Shown here: positions 18,546-26,773 of the stretch, one piece after another | Layout of the letters: every line of letters begins with the position of its first letter | How positions within the stretch are numbered: position 1 is the stretch's first letter | Made by a program: the position numbers and the translations under genes | Assembly (NCBI GenBank): GCA_040768585.1 | Contig: JAXGMQ010000001.1 | Location: forward strand, 930,001-994,000 | Source of the DNA: JAXGMQ01 sp040768585 | GTDB taxonomy: Bacteria; Caldisericota; Caldisericia; JAAYUI01 | Direction of reading: 5' to 3' | Length of the DNA: 64,000 nucleotides | The notes under the pieces: generated by a model | What the model was told of the DNA's origin: nothing | Databases searched by the model: none | The model's input: the letters and a program-made list of their open reading frames with translations, nothing else

Positions 18546-20507
18546 ATGAGATCTAGATTTATTTTACTTTTTGTCAGTGCGATGTTGGTTGTTAGTTTCA
18601 TTACTATAGGAAATGAGTCAAAAGCAAACCCTGAGATAACCTATAGCAATGTTGTTGTATCGAAACTTGCCGACGGCAATAACAACATCAGTTTCACAAA
18701 TAACACGAATGACCATATATGGTTTGATTTCTACTTTTATAATGGTGATGAGCTGATCGAGGATCGCATTGACGACATTGTCTTAAAACCACAAGAATCA
18801 AAGACAATAGAAACAAATACATCGTTCACGAGCGTCTCTCTTTCCATTCTGAGAATAGTTGAACGAATCTGCATATCGCCAGGATGTGACTACAGTAGTG
18901 ACATTCTAATGGAGGGTAAGTTTTCATCAATCGATATCACGATTGAACCCGATTCAAACGGGCGTTTTACACTTGGACCTTGGGAAACAAAAGAGATTGA
19001 CAACGACTCAAGTGATGATAAACCAAGAGTGTCATTTGTATTGCCAGATGGATATAAAGTTGAAGTATTCAAAGTAGGATTAGATGACAAACATGAAATA
19101 TACGACGGCCTAGAATACAATATATGCAATCATATTGAATTTGACTATTCAGACAATTCATTCATTGTTGAAAATTTCTCAAACTATATTGTGCAACTGA
19201 GCTATAATGGCTTCAATAAATACTATAATATCTACACAGATGAGCCAATAGATTCTGTAGAATTTACATACTTGGACGAGATTTTATCAGAAGAACAAGT
19301 TCATGTCGGTATATCCAGAAACGATACTGATTTTGGCACTTTGGAATATTATTCCACAAACAATTCGTGGCTTTTATTGGATAATTACAAATATCCATAT
19401 GAAATTCTCAATGATAACATTATGATAAAGAGAAACTGTATTGATGGCAGATTCTATATGCTCGATAATAAACTCACTTTCTATAAATATTTCAATTACT
19501 TCATCAAAAATTCTATACTCAATGGAAATCAAGTCTGGCGAAGCTATATATATGATTTTGATTTTATTGTTCGAGAATCCATCTCAGAGGGGACACTAAT
19601 ATGTCTGGATGAAAATTCTTTCTCGAACTGCGATCTTTATATTTCAGAAGATAAAGGTAGCTTTGTAAAAGTCGAAAACAGCTATTCCATTTTGGGTGAT
19701 TTAAATGAATTCAGATTCAAGATAGTAGAGCCAAAATCGAATGAAGAAGATGAGAGTGGGTACAATATTTCTCTTGAAAATGGCTATAAATACACCCTCA
19801 GAAAAATCAACGACAACAGCAAGAAAGAGATAATATACACATCTGAATGTCCTTTAGTGTACAGAATTGGCGAACCTGACTACGTCAAAGGAATTGAAAA
19901 ACAAACAGCAGATGTTCCTCCGACTATTATTAATAATCGGTCATACCTCACAACCAGATACATCATTGAACCTCTCGGTGGGGCAGTCTCCTGGGATGGG
20001 ACAGAAAGAAAAGTAACATGCAAACTTGTCAGAGAAAGTGACTCATCCTCAGAATTCTCAGAAAACAATCCAGCCAAAGATGATGCAAATGTCATTGTTG
20101 AGCTTTGGATTGGCAAACCCACAGCAAAAATCAACGGAGTAGAAACCCAAATCGACCCCAACAACCCCGATGTTGTTCCCACCATCATCGATGGCAGGAC
20201 GATGGTTCCAATGAGGTTCCTGGCTGAGAGCCTGGGATGTGAGGTTGAGTGGGTGGCTGAGACAAAGGAGATAATTCTGACTTACACAGTGACAGCAGGC
20301 ACCGAAGGGGAGATAACTGTTCCTGTGGAGGATCCTGTGAGGGATGATCCGGAATATTTATACGTCGGGGCAGACTCAACACTGCGATTCCACCACCTAA
20401 ACTGCCGATATGTGGAACAAATCTTGCCCGAAAACCGTGTCTATTTCAAAACCCGTGAGGAGGCGATAAAAGCCGGGTACACCCCATGTGGGGTGTGCAA
20501 ACCATAA
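18546..20507 (+). CDS. Exported protein with amine-oxidase-N modules and Ada-like zinc-binding tail
   Basis: The 653-residue protein has a signal peptide (about 1-27). An AT-rich region of about 400 residues follows in which I recognise no family. Copper-amine-oxidase-N half-modules come next, with GRTMVPMRFLAESLGCEVEW at about residues 555-575. Unlike its sisters it ends with an extra domain of about 50 residues: FHHLNCRYVEQI, then a FKTREEAIKAGYTPCGVC segment. This is the metal-binding fold related to the Ada N-terminal domain, with three Cys and a His as likely zinc ligands. In other exported proteins this tail often accompanies nuclease or surface domains. The fusion suggests a further wall-exposed binding function, which is inference. 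Confidence 0.8.
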   Translation: MRSRFILLFVSAMLVVSFITIGNESKANPEITYSNVVVSKLADGNNNISFTNNTNDHIWFDFYFYNGDELIEDRIDDIVLKPQESKTIETNTSFTSVSLSILRIVERICISPGCDYSSDILMEGKFSSIDITIEPDSNGRFTLGPWETKEIDNDSSDDKPRVSFVLPDGYKVEVFKVGLDDKHEIYDGLEYNICNHIEFDYSDNSFIVENFSNYIVQLSYNGFNKYYNIYTDEPIDSVEFTYLDEILSEEQVHVGISRNDTDFGTLEYYSTNNSWLLLDNYKYPYEILNDNIMIKRNCIDGRFYMLDNKLTFYKYFNYFIKNSILNGNQVWRSYIYDFDFIVRESISEGTLICLDENSFSNCDLYISEDKGSFVKVENSYSILGDLNEFRFKIVEPKSNEEDESGYNISLENGYKYTLRKINDNSKKEIIYTSECPLVYRIGEPDYVKGIEKQTADVPPTIINNRSYLTTRYIIEPLGGAVSWDGTERKVTCKLVRESDSSSEFSENNPAKDDANVIVELWIGKPTAKINGVETQIDPNNPDVVPTIIDGRTMVPMRFLAESLGCEVEWVAETKEIILTYTVTAGTEGEITVPVEDPVRDDPEYLYVGADSTLRFHHLNCRYVEQILPENRVYFKTREEAIKAGYTPCGVCKP

Positions 20508-20855
20508 AAACCAAGCCTAGCTCCAAAAAGATTTCAAGAAAGAAGATATGTCCAATGTCAACATTAAATCAACCGATTATTGGTAGTTTGACATTGAATA
20601 TGATTGTTTTTATATTCACAGTATCAATTCAAGGAGTGTGGTAATGACCATTTACTGTAAGTGAGTTCAGTCCGGGGATCGGTTCGATTCCAAGGGGACG
20701 GGTCAGCTCCACGCTCATTCTTCCTAAGATATTACTCGTCAAAGAGTAGCTCTCCTGCCGTTTTTTCTCCACACGACACATGTGGGGTCGTCCTGTTCGG
20801 AAGTCGTGTTTTTGCATGGTTCTACCATCTCTTCTGATTCAAAAGGAGAAAAAAC
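20508..20855 (+). promoter_or_regulatory. Long structured leader of the methyltransferase operon
   Basis: Roughly 350 bases precede the methyltransferase. The second half is less AT-rich than other gaps here and full of short complementary segments. Near the end, ACGAC (20773-20777) can pair either with GTCGT at 20787-20791 or with GTCGT at 20803-20807. The second choice extends to ACACGAC/GTCGTGT and is followed by five T (20809-20813). That looks like a terminator with a competing structure, as in riboswitches or attenuators. CCACA (20769-20773) can also pair with TGTGG (20781-20785). I could not match it to the SAM-I, cobalamin, glycine or c-di-GMP consensus by eye. Confidence 0.4.
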
Positions 20856-21650
20856 GTGAAAAAGACAGACATGAAACTGCAGGATGTACAAGGGGTTTAC
20901 AGCGGAGCCGAGGGCAACCTCTGGGAACTCATCATGGGCGAACAAATCCATGTTGGTGGTTTCAAATCCTCCATGGAGCTTGCAACAAACGCCGGAATCA
21001 AAGAGGGAATGAAGGGTTGCGACCTCTGCTGCTGCAGCGGCGCTGGCATGAGATTCCTTGCCAAGAATTTCAAAACTGAGATGACAGGCGTTGATGCAAC
21101 CGACAAAGTAATCGAAGTCGGAAAGAAGCGCGTTGAAAATGAGAAACTCGTTGGAAAAGTGCAGTTTGTAAAAGGTGACGTCACTGATATCCCAATGGAT
21201 GATGGCAAGTTCGATTTTGTCTGGGGCGAGGACGCCTGGTGCTATGTTGAGGACAAGGGGAAACTAATATCTGAAGCCGCAAGAATGCTCAAACCGGGTG
21301 GCATCATCGCATTTACCGACTGGGTTGAGGGGCCAGCAGGGCTTGCTGACAACGAGGCTCATAGAATCAACACGTTCATGAAATTCCCCTACATGGAGTC
21401 AATCCCCGGCTACAAAAAGCTTCTTGAGGACAATGGCTTCGAGGTGAAGGAAGCCTCGCAGATTGAGTTTGCTGATTATGTCGACTTCTACATCAAGATG
21501 CTTACAGACCAGCTTACATACGATGCCCTCAGGATAATTGGCGATGACATGGAACTTTTCCAGGCAATGGGCGGCGAGATGGCATACATGAGCGAGGTTG
21601 CCCACAAAGACAAGATGACAAGAGGTCGCTTTGTTGCCGTAAAGAAGTAA
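20856..21650 (+). CDS. SAM-dependent class I methyltransferase
   Basis: GTG at 20856 follows an AAGGAG site at a good distance; an ATG five codons later is an alternative. The 264-residue protein has a Rossmann-type methyltransferase core. Motif I is in GCDLCCCSGAGMRFLA (unusually Cys-rich), the acidic ribose-binding end of strand 2 is in MTGVDATDKVIE, motif II is GKFDFVWGEDAWCYV, and motif III is MLKPGGIIAFTDW. Overall it resembles UbiE/sarcosine-dimethylglycine-type small-molecule methyltransferases rather than rRNA or protein enzymes. It lies 13 bases before the dehydratase-like genes, so it is likely the first gene of their operon. The methyl acceptor cannot be told from sequence. Confidence 0.85.
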   Translation: MKKTDMKLQDVQGVYSGAEGNLWELIMGEQIHVGGFKSSMELATNAGIKEGMKGCDLCCCSGAGMRFLAKNFKTEMTGVDATDKVIEVGKKRVENEKLVGKVQFVKGDVTDIPMDDGKFDFVWGEDAWCYVEDKGKLISEAARMLKPGGIIAFTDWVEGPAGLADNEAHRINTFMKFPYMESIPGYKKLLEDNGFEVKEASQIEFADYVDFYIKMLTDQLTYDALRIIGDDMELFQAMGGEMAYMSEVAHKDKMTRGRFVAVKK

Positions 21651-21663
21651 CAAACCAAAAACA

Positions 21664-22632
21664 ATGAAAGCCTGTCTATACTGCTGCAACACACCGATTG
21701 AACTCGTTGAGTCTTTCGGACTCGATGCCAGAAGGTTTGTTTCCTCTGGCGCGACATCGGATGAGTCCAGGGGCGAGATTCACCCTGGGGTTTGCTCATG
21801 GTGCAAGACAATCATAGGGTCACAAACAGATGACGATATCCTGGTAGCATCGAGGACATGTGACCAGGCAGCAAGAGTGCTGGATTTTAGAAGTCGTCAA
21901 AGTGGCAAGACACTGTTGATTACTCATATGCCGGCAACTCGAACTAAAGCATCATATCAATATTTCAAGAGTGAGATTCTGTGGCAAATAGACAGGCTTT
22001 CGGAGATTACAGGAAAATCTCCAAACGAAGATAGGCTGGATGAGAGCATCAGAAAGTGGAACCGTATCAGGAAAAGCCTCAGAGAAAACAGAGGACTTCT
22101 TTCTGGTTCGGCTTTTGTGGCGCTTGTTCACAAAATTATGGATGGTGAGACAAACATTTCAGTAAATTCAGATTTTTCTTCAGGAAAGCAAGACTCAAGT
22201 TCGATGAAAATAGCGGTGGCTGGTTGCCCGACCTCAAAAGCTGAAATTTCTTTTCTTGAGATGATTGAGAAAAATGGGGCATCAGTTGTGTTAGACGCAA
22301 CCTGCACGGGAGACAGGTTCTCAGAGCTTGAGGTGGAGGAATCAGGAGATCCGGTTGAAAATCTGGCAAAAGCTTATTTTGAAAGGATTCCTTGCATAAG
22401 GGCAAGACCAAACACAGAATTCTTTGACTGGATGAAGATAAAAACAAAGAGGCTGGGAGTTGAGGGAGTTATTTGGAAAACACTCCGTGGGTGTGACATG
22501 TGGACAGCTGAGCTTGAGAGAGCAAAGACAGTCCTAGATTTGCCGGTTCTTGGGATTGACATCAGCTACTCTGATGTTTCAAGCCCCAGAATCCAAACAC
22601 GGGTTGAGGCGTTTTTGGAGAGTCTGAGATGA
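21664..22632 (+). CDS. 2-hydroxyacyl-CoA dehydratase/benzoyl-CoA reductase-like protein, short form
   Basis: The 322-residue protein shows the plan of HgdA/HgdB (BcrB/BcrC) family subunits, which bind Fe-S clusters reduced by an ATP-driven activase. Cysteines sit at family-like places: HPGVCSWCKTI, ASRTCDQAAR, DATCTGDR and RGCDMW. The N-terminus, YCCNTPIELVESFGL, matches the family's opening helix (usually YxPxELIxAAG). It overlaps the next gene by 4 bases (ATGA) and so is translationally coupled to it. Together with the 475-residue neighbour it may form a heterodimer. The substrate is unknown: it may not be a CoA ester at all, since double-cubane proteins of this superfamily reduce small molecules. 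Confidence 0.75.
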   Translation: MKACLYCCNTPIELVESFGLDARRFVSSGATSDESRGEIHPGVCSWCKTIIGSQTDDDILVASRTCDQAARVLDFRSRQSGKTLLITHMPATRTKASYQYFKSEILWQIDRLSEITGKSPNEDRLDESIRKWNRIRKSLRENRGLLSGSAFVALVHKIMDGETNISVNSDFSSGKQDSSSMKIAVAGCPTSKAEISFLEMIEKNGASVVLDATCTGDRFSELEVEESGDPVENLAKAYFERIPCIRARPNTEFFDWMKIKTKRLGVEGVIWKTLRGCDMWTAELERAKTVLDLPVLGIDISYSDVSSPRIQTRVEAFLESLR

Positions 22633-24056
22633 GCTACATCGACCCACAACCAAAAAAGGCTGGTTTCTCGGAATTCATGAATCTTCACACGGCAATTCCA
22701 AAAGAGATAAAAGAAAGTTTTATCAGTCTTTCTGACACAGATTTTGAATATGCGTACATGGAAAATCCAGGTTGCTTTACTGAGCTTGAGGGTGACACAA
22801 GGCTTATGAATCTGAGGTTTGATAATTCGCTCGCATCCCAGAGGTTGTGGTCGTTTTTGCTCTCCGAGGAGGAGCGACTCCATAAATCCAGAAAAGCCGG
22901 AAAAACAATCATAGGAGCTATGAAAGATCTGGGTACTGTCCCAATCATCGCATATGCAAACCCTGACAATATCGCCTTTTATCCTGACGGAGCCTGGTGG
23001 ATTCCCTGTGTTATGGAGATGTCAGAGGGGCTTTTGAAACTCTCCGACAGGGCAGGGGTCGGGGACGAATTCTGCCCCGCAAGGGCAGCATTGGCAGCAT
23101 TCATTAACAGGGCTCATTTCCCCATTCCAGACCTGCTTGTAGGCGCTGTTGGTTCGTGCTGCGATGACTTCTCAGCTATCATGTCTCGGATTTCAACGCT
23201 AGGCTACAAGACACACTGGTGGGAGCTGCCTTACAGACGAGAGGAAGAACCAGGGAATGGTTCTGTCAGACTTCCCACTGGAGTCTTTGTGTCAGAGGAA
23301 ATGGTTGACTACGTTGAGGGGCAACTTGAATCGGTCAAGACGGCAATCGAAGAAACAAACGGAACCAGAATCTCAGACAGTGACATCGCGGGAAGCATCG
23401 CGAAAACCAACAAACTGAGGATATTAATTCAATCCATTCGAGATATGGCATATAGGACAAATCCTTGCCCTCTGCCATCACTTGAAGCTCAGATTGTTGA
23501 GATGATAGCTTTGCATTTCTGCTCGGATATGGATGAATCCATCAATGTCATCTCGCACATCGAGCAGATGATGAAAAAAAGAGTAGCAAATGGAGAAGGA
23601 ATTCTGCCTGCCGACAACTGCAGGGTTGTGTGGGTAAACCCAGTTGCCGATTTGAGGGTGATGAACCTTGTTGAGGATTTGGGTGGCAGGATTGCGGGGA
23701 CTGAGTATCTTTTCCGCCATGCTCTCATCCAGATTCCAACCGACATCAAACCAATGAGAGCTCTTGCCCAAACCGCCCTTTGTGACCCCATGATAGGACC
23801 AAGTATTTACAGAGCAAAATTGGTTGCGGACGAGGCTGTGAAGTATAGTGCCGAAGGAGTCATCATAAGCGATATTCCAGGAGCCTCCCACTGCGCGACA
23901 GAGGGTAGAATGATAAGAGATTATGTGGCAGACAAACTTTCTTTGCCGGTGCTTGAGATAACAGTACCCCCACTCACAGACTCAGCAATTGGGCAAATCT
24001 CAACAAGGCTTGAGGCATTTTTTGAAGTAATCAAAGACAGGAGAAACCAGATATGA
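22629..24056 (+). CDS. 2-hydroxyacyl-CoA dehydratase-family protein, long form
   Basis: This 475-residue protein belongs to the same superfamily but is more divergent. Cysteines occur in WWIPCVMEM, EFCPARAAL, VGSCCDDF, TNPCPLPS and TALCDP, and the C-terminal Rossmann-like half ends in LPVLEITVPP. The EFCPARAAL segment resembles the cluster-binding Cys-Pro stretch of HgdB-type subunits. Its start overlaps the stop of the previous gene and its stop overlaps the start of the fusion gene, both by ATGA. That implies a fixed ratio of products. I infer that it partners the 322-residue protein. Whether the clusters are [4Fe-4S] or a double cubane cannot be decided here. Confidence 0.7.
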   Translation: MSYIDPQPKKAGFSEFMNLHTAIPKEIKESFISLSDTDFEYAYMENPGCFTELEGDTRLMNLRFDNSLASQRLWSFLLSEEERLHKSRKAGKTIIGAMKDLGTVPIIAYANPDNIAFYPDGAWWIPCVMEMSEGLLKLSDRAGVGDEFCPARAALAAFINRAHFPIPDLLVGAVGSCCDDFSAIMSRISTLGYKTHWWELPYRREEEPGNGSVRLPTGVFVSEEMVDYVEGQLESVKTAIEETNGTRISDSDIAGSIAKTNKLRILIQSIRDMAYRTNPCPLPSLEAQIVEMIALHFCSDMDESINVISHIEQMMKKRVANGEGILPADNCRVVWVNPVADLRVMNLVEDLGGRIAGTEYLFRHALIQIPTDIKPMRALAQTALCDPMIGPSIYRAKLVADEAVKYSAEGVIISDIPGASHCATEGRMIRDYVADKLSLPVLEITVPPLTDSAIGQISTRLEAFFEVIKDRRNQI

Positions 24057-26605
24057 GCAGATACACAGTTGGCATAGACCTTGGCAGCAGAACAACAAAA
24101 GCGGTTCTTTTGGATATTGATAGACTTGAAGTCACGGGCAGTTTTGTGGCAGATTCGACCGTCAATCCCAAGGAAAACGCCTCATCGATACTTGACCATT
24201 TACTCGATTCCTGTGGCATCACAAAGGACAAAGTTTCTCACATCACAGCGACAGGATACGGCAGATACATGCCAGATTTCTGCGACAAGGTGGCAACGGA
24301 GATTACCTGCCACGCAAAAGGTGTTTCTGCCCTCTACCCCAACATCAAAACCATCATCGACATTGGTGGTCAAGATTCAAAAGCGATATTCCTCGACGAT
24401 ACGAGTCGTGTGGCTGATTTCATCATGAATGACCGCTGCGCAGCCGGGACAGGAAGGTTTTTGGAGGTTGTTGCAAAAATCCTGGAGACCGATGTTGATG
24501 GTCTCTCCGAGTTATCAGTGAGCGCAAAGGATTTGGTAGAGATAAGCTCAATGTGTGTTGTGTTTGCCGAGAGCGAGGTGATAGGTATGCTCTCAAGAGG
24601 CGTGCGCAGAGAGGACATCGCGGCAGGTATCCATCAGGCAATCTCAAAAAGGATCGCAGGCATTGCAGAGAGAGGAAGGGCGACGCCACCAATAGCTTTT
24701 ACTGGCGGTGTTGCAAAAAACCTGGCGATGATTCACGCGTTGTCATCCCAGCTTGAGGAAAGGCTTATCGTTCCAAGTGACCCACGAATCACCGGCGCTC
24801 TTGGCGCTGCAATAATATCGGCAGGTGAGATTGGAGTAAAAGTACAATCGCTGTCAGATTCTGCCATTCCAACGACCAGAGACAAAGTGGCGAGTCGGGG
24901 TAAAACTCCAAGTGTTGTATCCTATGCATGCGAATGTGATTGTGCTGAAGATACGCCAGGCAGGCAGTCTGATTGTTGCTCAAATGATGACATTGTGGGT
25001 GATAAAACCAATTGTGATACCGTGACTAAAAATCACGAATCCTGCGATTGTGCATGTTCAGATTTGGGCGAAAACCATGTGTCAGAATCTGGAATATCCT
25101 CGTGTTGTTGCGAAGAACAAAAAACTGGTTCTGAACCAGGCGGTGGGGCGTGTTATGATGAGGCCTCTGGCAAGACTTCAAAGTTTACTTGCTGTGATTC
25201 GACTCATGAAAATATCCCAAAGTCAGCTTGCTGTGAGTCCAGTTCCTGTGAAACATCAGTTTCATCTTGCTGTGATACAAACCCATGTGAGTCCTCAAAA
25301 CCAAACTGTTGTGATTCAAAACCTGTTGATGCGTCACAATCAACATGTTGTGAAAGCAAAACTCAAAATACTTGTTGCGAGAGTGAAAAACCAAGTTCCT
25401 GCTGCGAGGATGAAAACAAAAACGCATGCTGTGGTGACGAGAAACCGAGTACATGCTGCCAGCAGGAACAACCTCAATCACTCCATAGCGTGCCAGCACT
25501 CGCCAGGTTTGACAGAATGGTCAGTAATTGTATTGAGTATGCAACAAACGCAAAAAAAGAGGGTAAGAAGGTCATCTCGATGTTTTGCGAGTATACCCCC
25601 CGTGAGTTGATTATCGCCGCGGGAGCCGTTCCTGTGTGCGCTTGTGGTGGAAGCCACACCATGGCGACAGCTAGCGAACGCGACCTCCCGGCAAACCTCT
25701 GCCCACTCATCAAATCCTCCTATGGGTTCTTTACAGAGCACGCCAATCCAATCTTTGAGATGTCTGACCTTGTGGTTGCCGAGACAACCTGCGATGGCAA
25801 GAAGAAGATGTACGAACTCATGGGCAAAACTAAGCCGATGCACATCCTTGAACTCACACAAAAACCAGATGACACAGAGGCATTTGCCCACTGGCTGTCT
25901 GAGATAAAAAAGCTGAAGGAAAAACTCGAAGAGGTGACAGGCAATAAAATCACAGACGAGAAATTGCTAGATGCAATCAGGCTCATGAACCGCGAGAGGT
26001 CTCTGAGGCTCGAACTAGCAAGTTTTGCTGGCAAAACCCTCTCTGGTAGAGATGTGCTAGAGGCGAAGAGCCTTATTTCTGGAATCGAGTGTGACCACAA
26101 GGCATACAAGGACATCATCGACCAATCGAAGGAATCGCAAAACGGCAAATACTCCCACAAACCCAGGATTCTCATGACTGGAGTGCCAATCCCACACGGA
26201 GCCGAGAAGGTTATTGATATTATCGAGACCTCTGGCGCTGTGGTTGTCTGCCAGGAGACTTGCACTGGTATAAAGCCTTTGGTTGAGAATATCAGCACGG
26301 AAGGGGATTTGACAGAAAACCTCGCCAGGAAGTACTTCAAGCTGCCATGTTCCGTGATGACTCCAAATAGCTCAAGGCTTGAGTTGATTGACCAGATGAT
26401 TGAGACGACAAAACCTCAAGGTGTTGTCGACCTCGTGTGGCAGGCATGCCACACATACAACATCGAGTCCGAACTTATCGCCAAGCACGTTAAGACACGT
26501 CACAAACTGCCGTTCCTGAAAATCGAAACCGACTACTCACCCTCTGACTCTGGACAGCTGAGGTTGAGGGTGGATGCATTTTTGTCACTGATGGAGAATA
26601 GGTAA
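24053..26605 (+). CDS. Fusion: ATP-dependent activase, Cys-Cys repeat linker, double-cubane/dehydratase-type domain
   Basis: The 850-residue protein has three parts. Residues 1-280 are an ASKHA ATPase activase (HgdC/YjiL type): GIDLGSRTTKAVLLD, DIGGQDSKAI, and the interface [4Fe-4S] ligands Cys129 (NDRCAAGTGRF) and Cys168 (SSMCVVFAESEV), spaced 39 residues as in HgdC. Residues about 290-470 are a hydrophilic linker with some 33 Cys. Cys-Cys pairs start at 380, 393, 406, 419, 432, 441, 450, 459 and 468, that is four 13-residue steps and then four 9-residue steps. Residues about 485-850 are a dehydratase-family domain of the YjiM/double-cubane-protein kind: CEYTPRELIIAAGA (Cys512), Cys550 in ANLCPLIKSS, Cys580 in ETTCDGKKKMYE, then CQETCTG. 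The activase normally delivers low-potential electrons to such a domain as a separate protein. Here donor and acceptor are fused. Confidence 0.85.
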   Translation: MSRYTVGIDLGSRTTKAVLLDIDRLEVTGSFVADSTVNPKENASSILDHLLDSCGITKDKVSHITATGYGRYMPDFCDKVATEITCHAKGVSALYPNIKTIIDIGGQDSKAIFLDDTSRVADFIMNDRCAAGTGRFLEVVAKILETDVDGLSELSVSAKDLVEISSMCVVFAESEVIGMLSRGVRREDIAAGIHQAISKRIAGIAERGRATPPIAFTGGVAKNLAMIHALSSQLEERLIVPSDPRITGALGAAIISAGEIGVKVQSLSDSAIPTTRDKVASRGKTPSVVSYACECDCAEDTPGRQSDCCSNDDIVGDKTNCDTVTKNHESCDCACSDLGENHVSESGISSCCCEEQKTGSEPGGGACYDEASGKTSKFTCCDSTHENIPKSACCESSSCETSVSSCCDTNPCESSKPNCCDSKPVDASQSTCCESKTQNTCCESEKPSSCCEDENKNACCGDEKPSTCCQQEQPQSLHSVPALARFDRMVSNCIEYATNAKKEGKKVISMFCEYTPRELIIAAGAVPVCACGGSHTMATASERDLPANLCPLIKSSYGFFTEHANPIFEMSDLVVAETTCDGKKKMYELMGKTKPMHILELTQKPDDTEAFAHWLSEIKKLKEKLEEVTGNKITDEKLLDAIRLMNRERSLRLELASFAGKTLSGRDVLEAKSLISGIECDHKAYKDIIDQSKESQNGKYSHKPRILMTGVPIPHGAEKVIDIIETSGAVVVCQETCTGIKPLVENISTEGDLTENLARKYFKLPCSVMTPNSSRLELIDQMIETTKPQGVVDLVWQACHTYNIESELIAKHVKTRHKLPFLKIETDYSPSDSGQLRLRVDAFLSLMENR

Positions 26606-26773
26606 TATGAACATTTGATATTTTCCAATCTTTTATCTGACACAACTTTGTGTTGGAAAAAGCATGAGCGAATTGTTTTTGAATTTATCGCACAAATTTG
26701 ACTGCTTGAATATTGATTCATTCTTACGAACCAACTATGGTTTTAATACGTTTATGTATTTGAGGAGGTGATA

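Noticed and set aside
20681..20691. tRNA-like GGTTCGATTCC in the methyltransferase leader
   Set aside because: It resembles a T-arm, but there is no matching stem, acceptor end or anticodon arm around it.
24925..25460. Cys-rich region of the fusion as a separate metallothionein gene
   Set aside because: The frame is unbroken on both sides, with no internal start or ribosome binding site, so it is a linker of the 850-residue protein.
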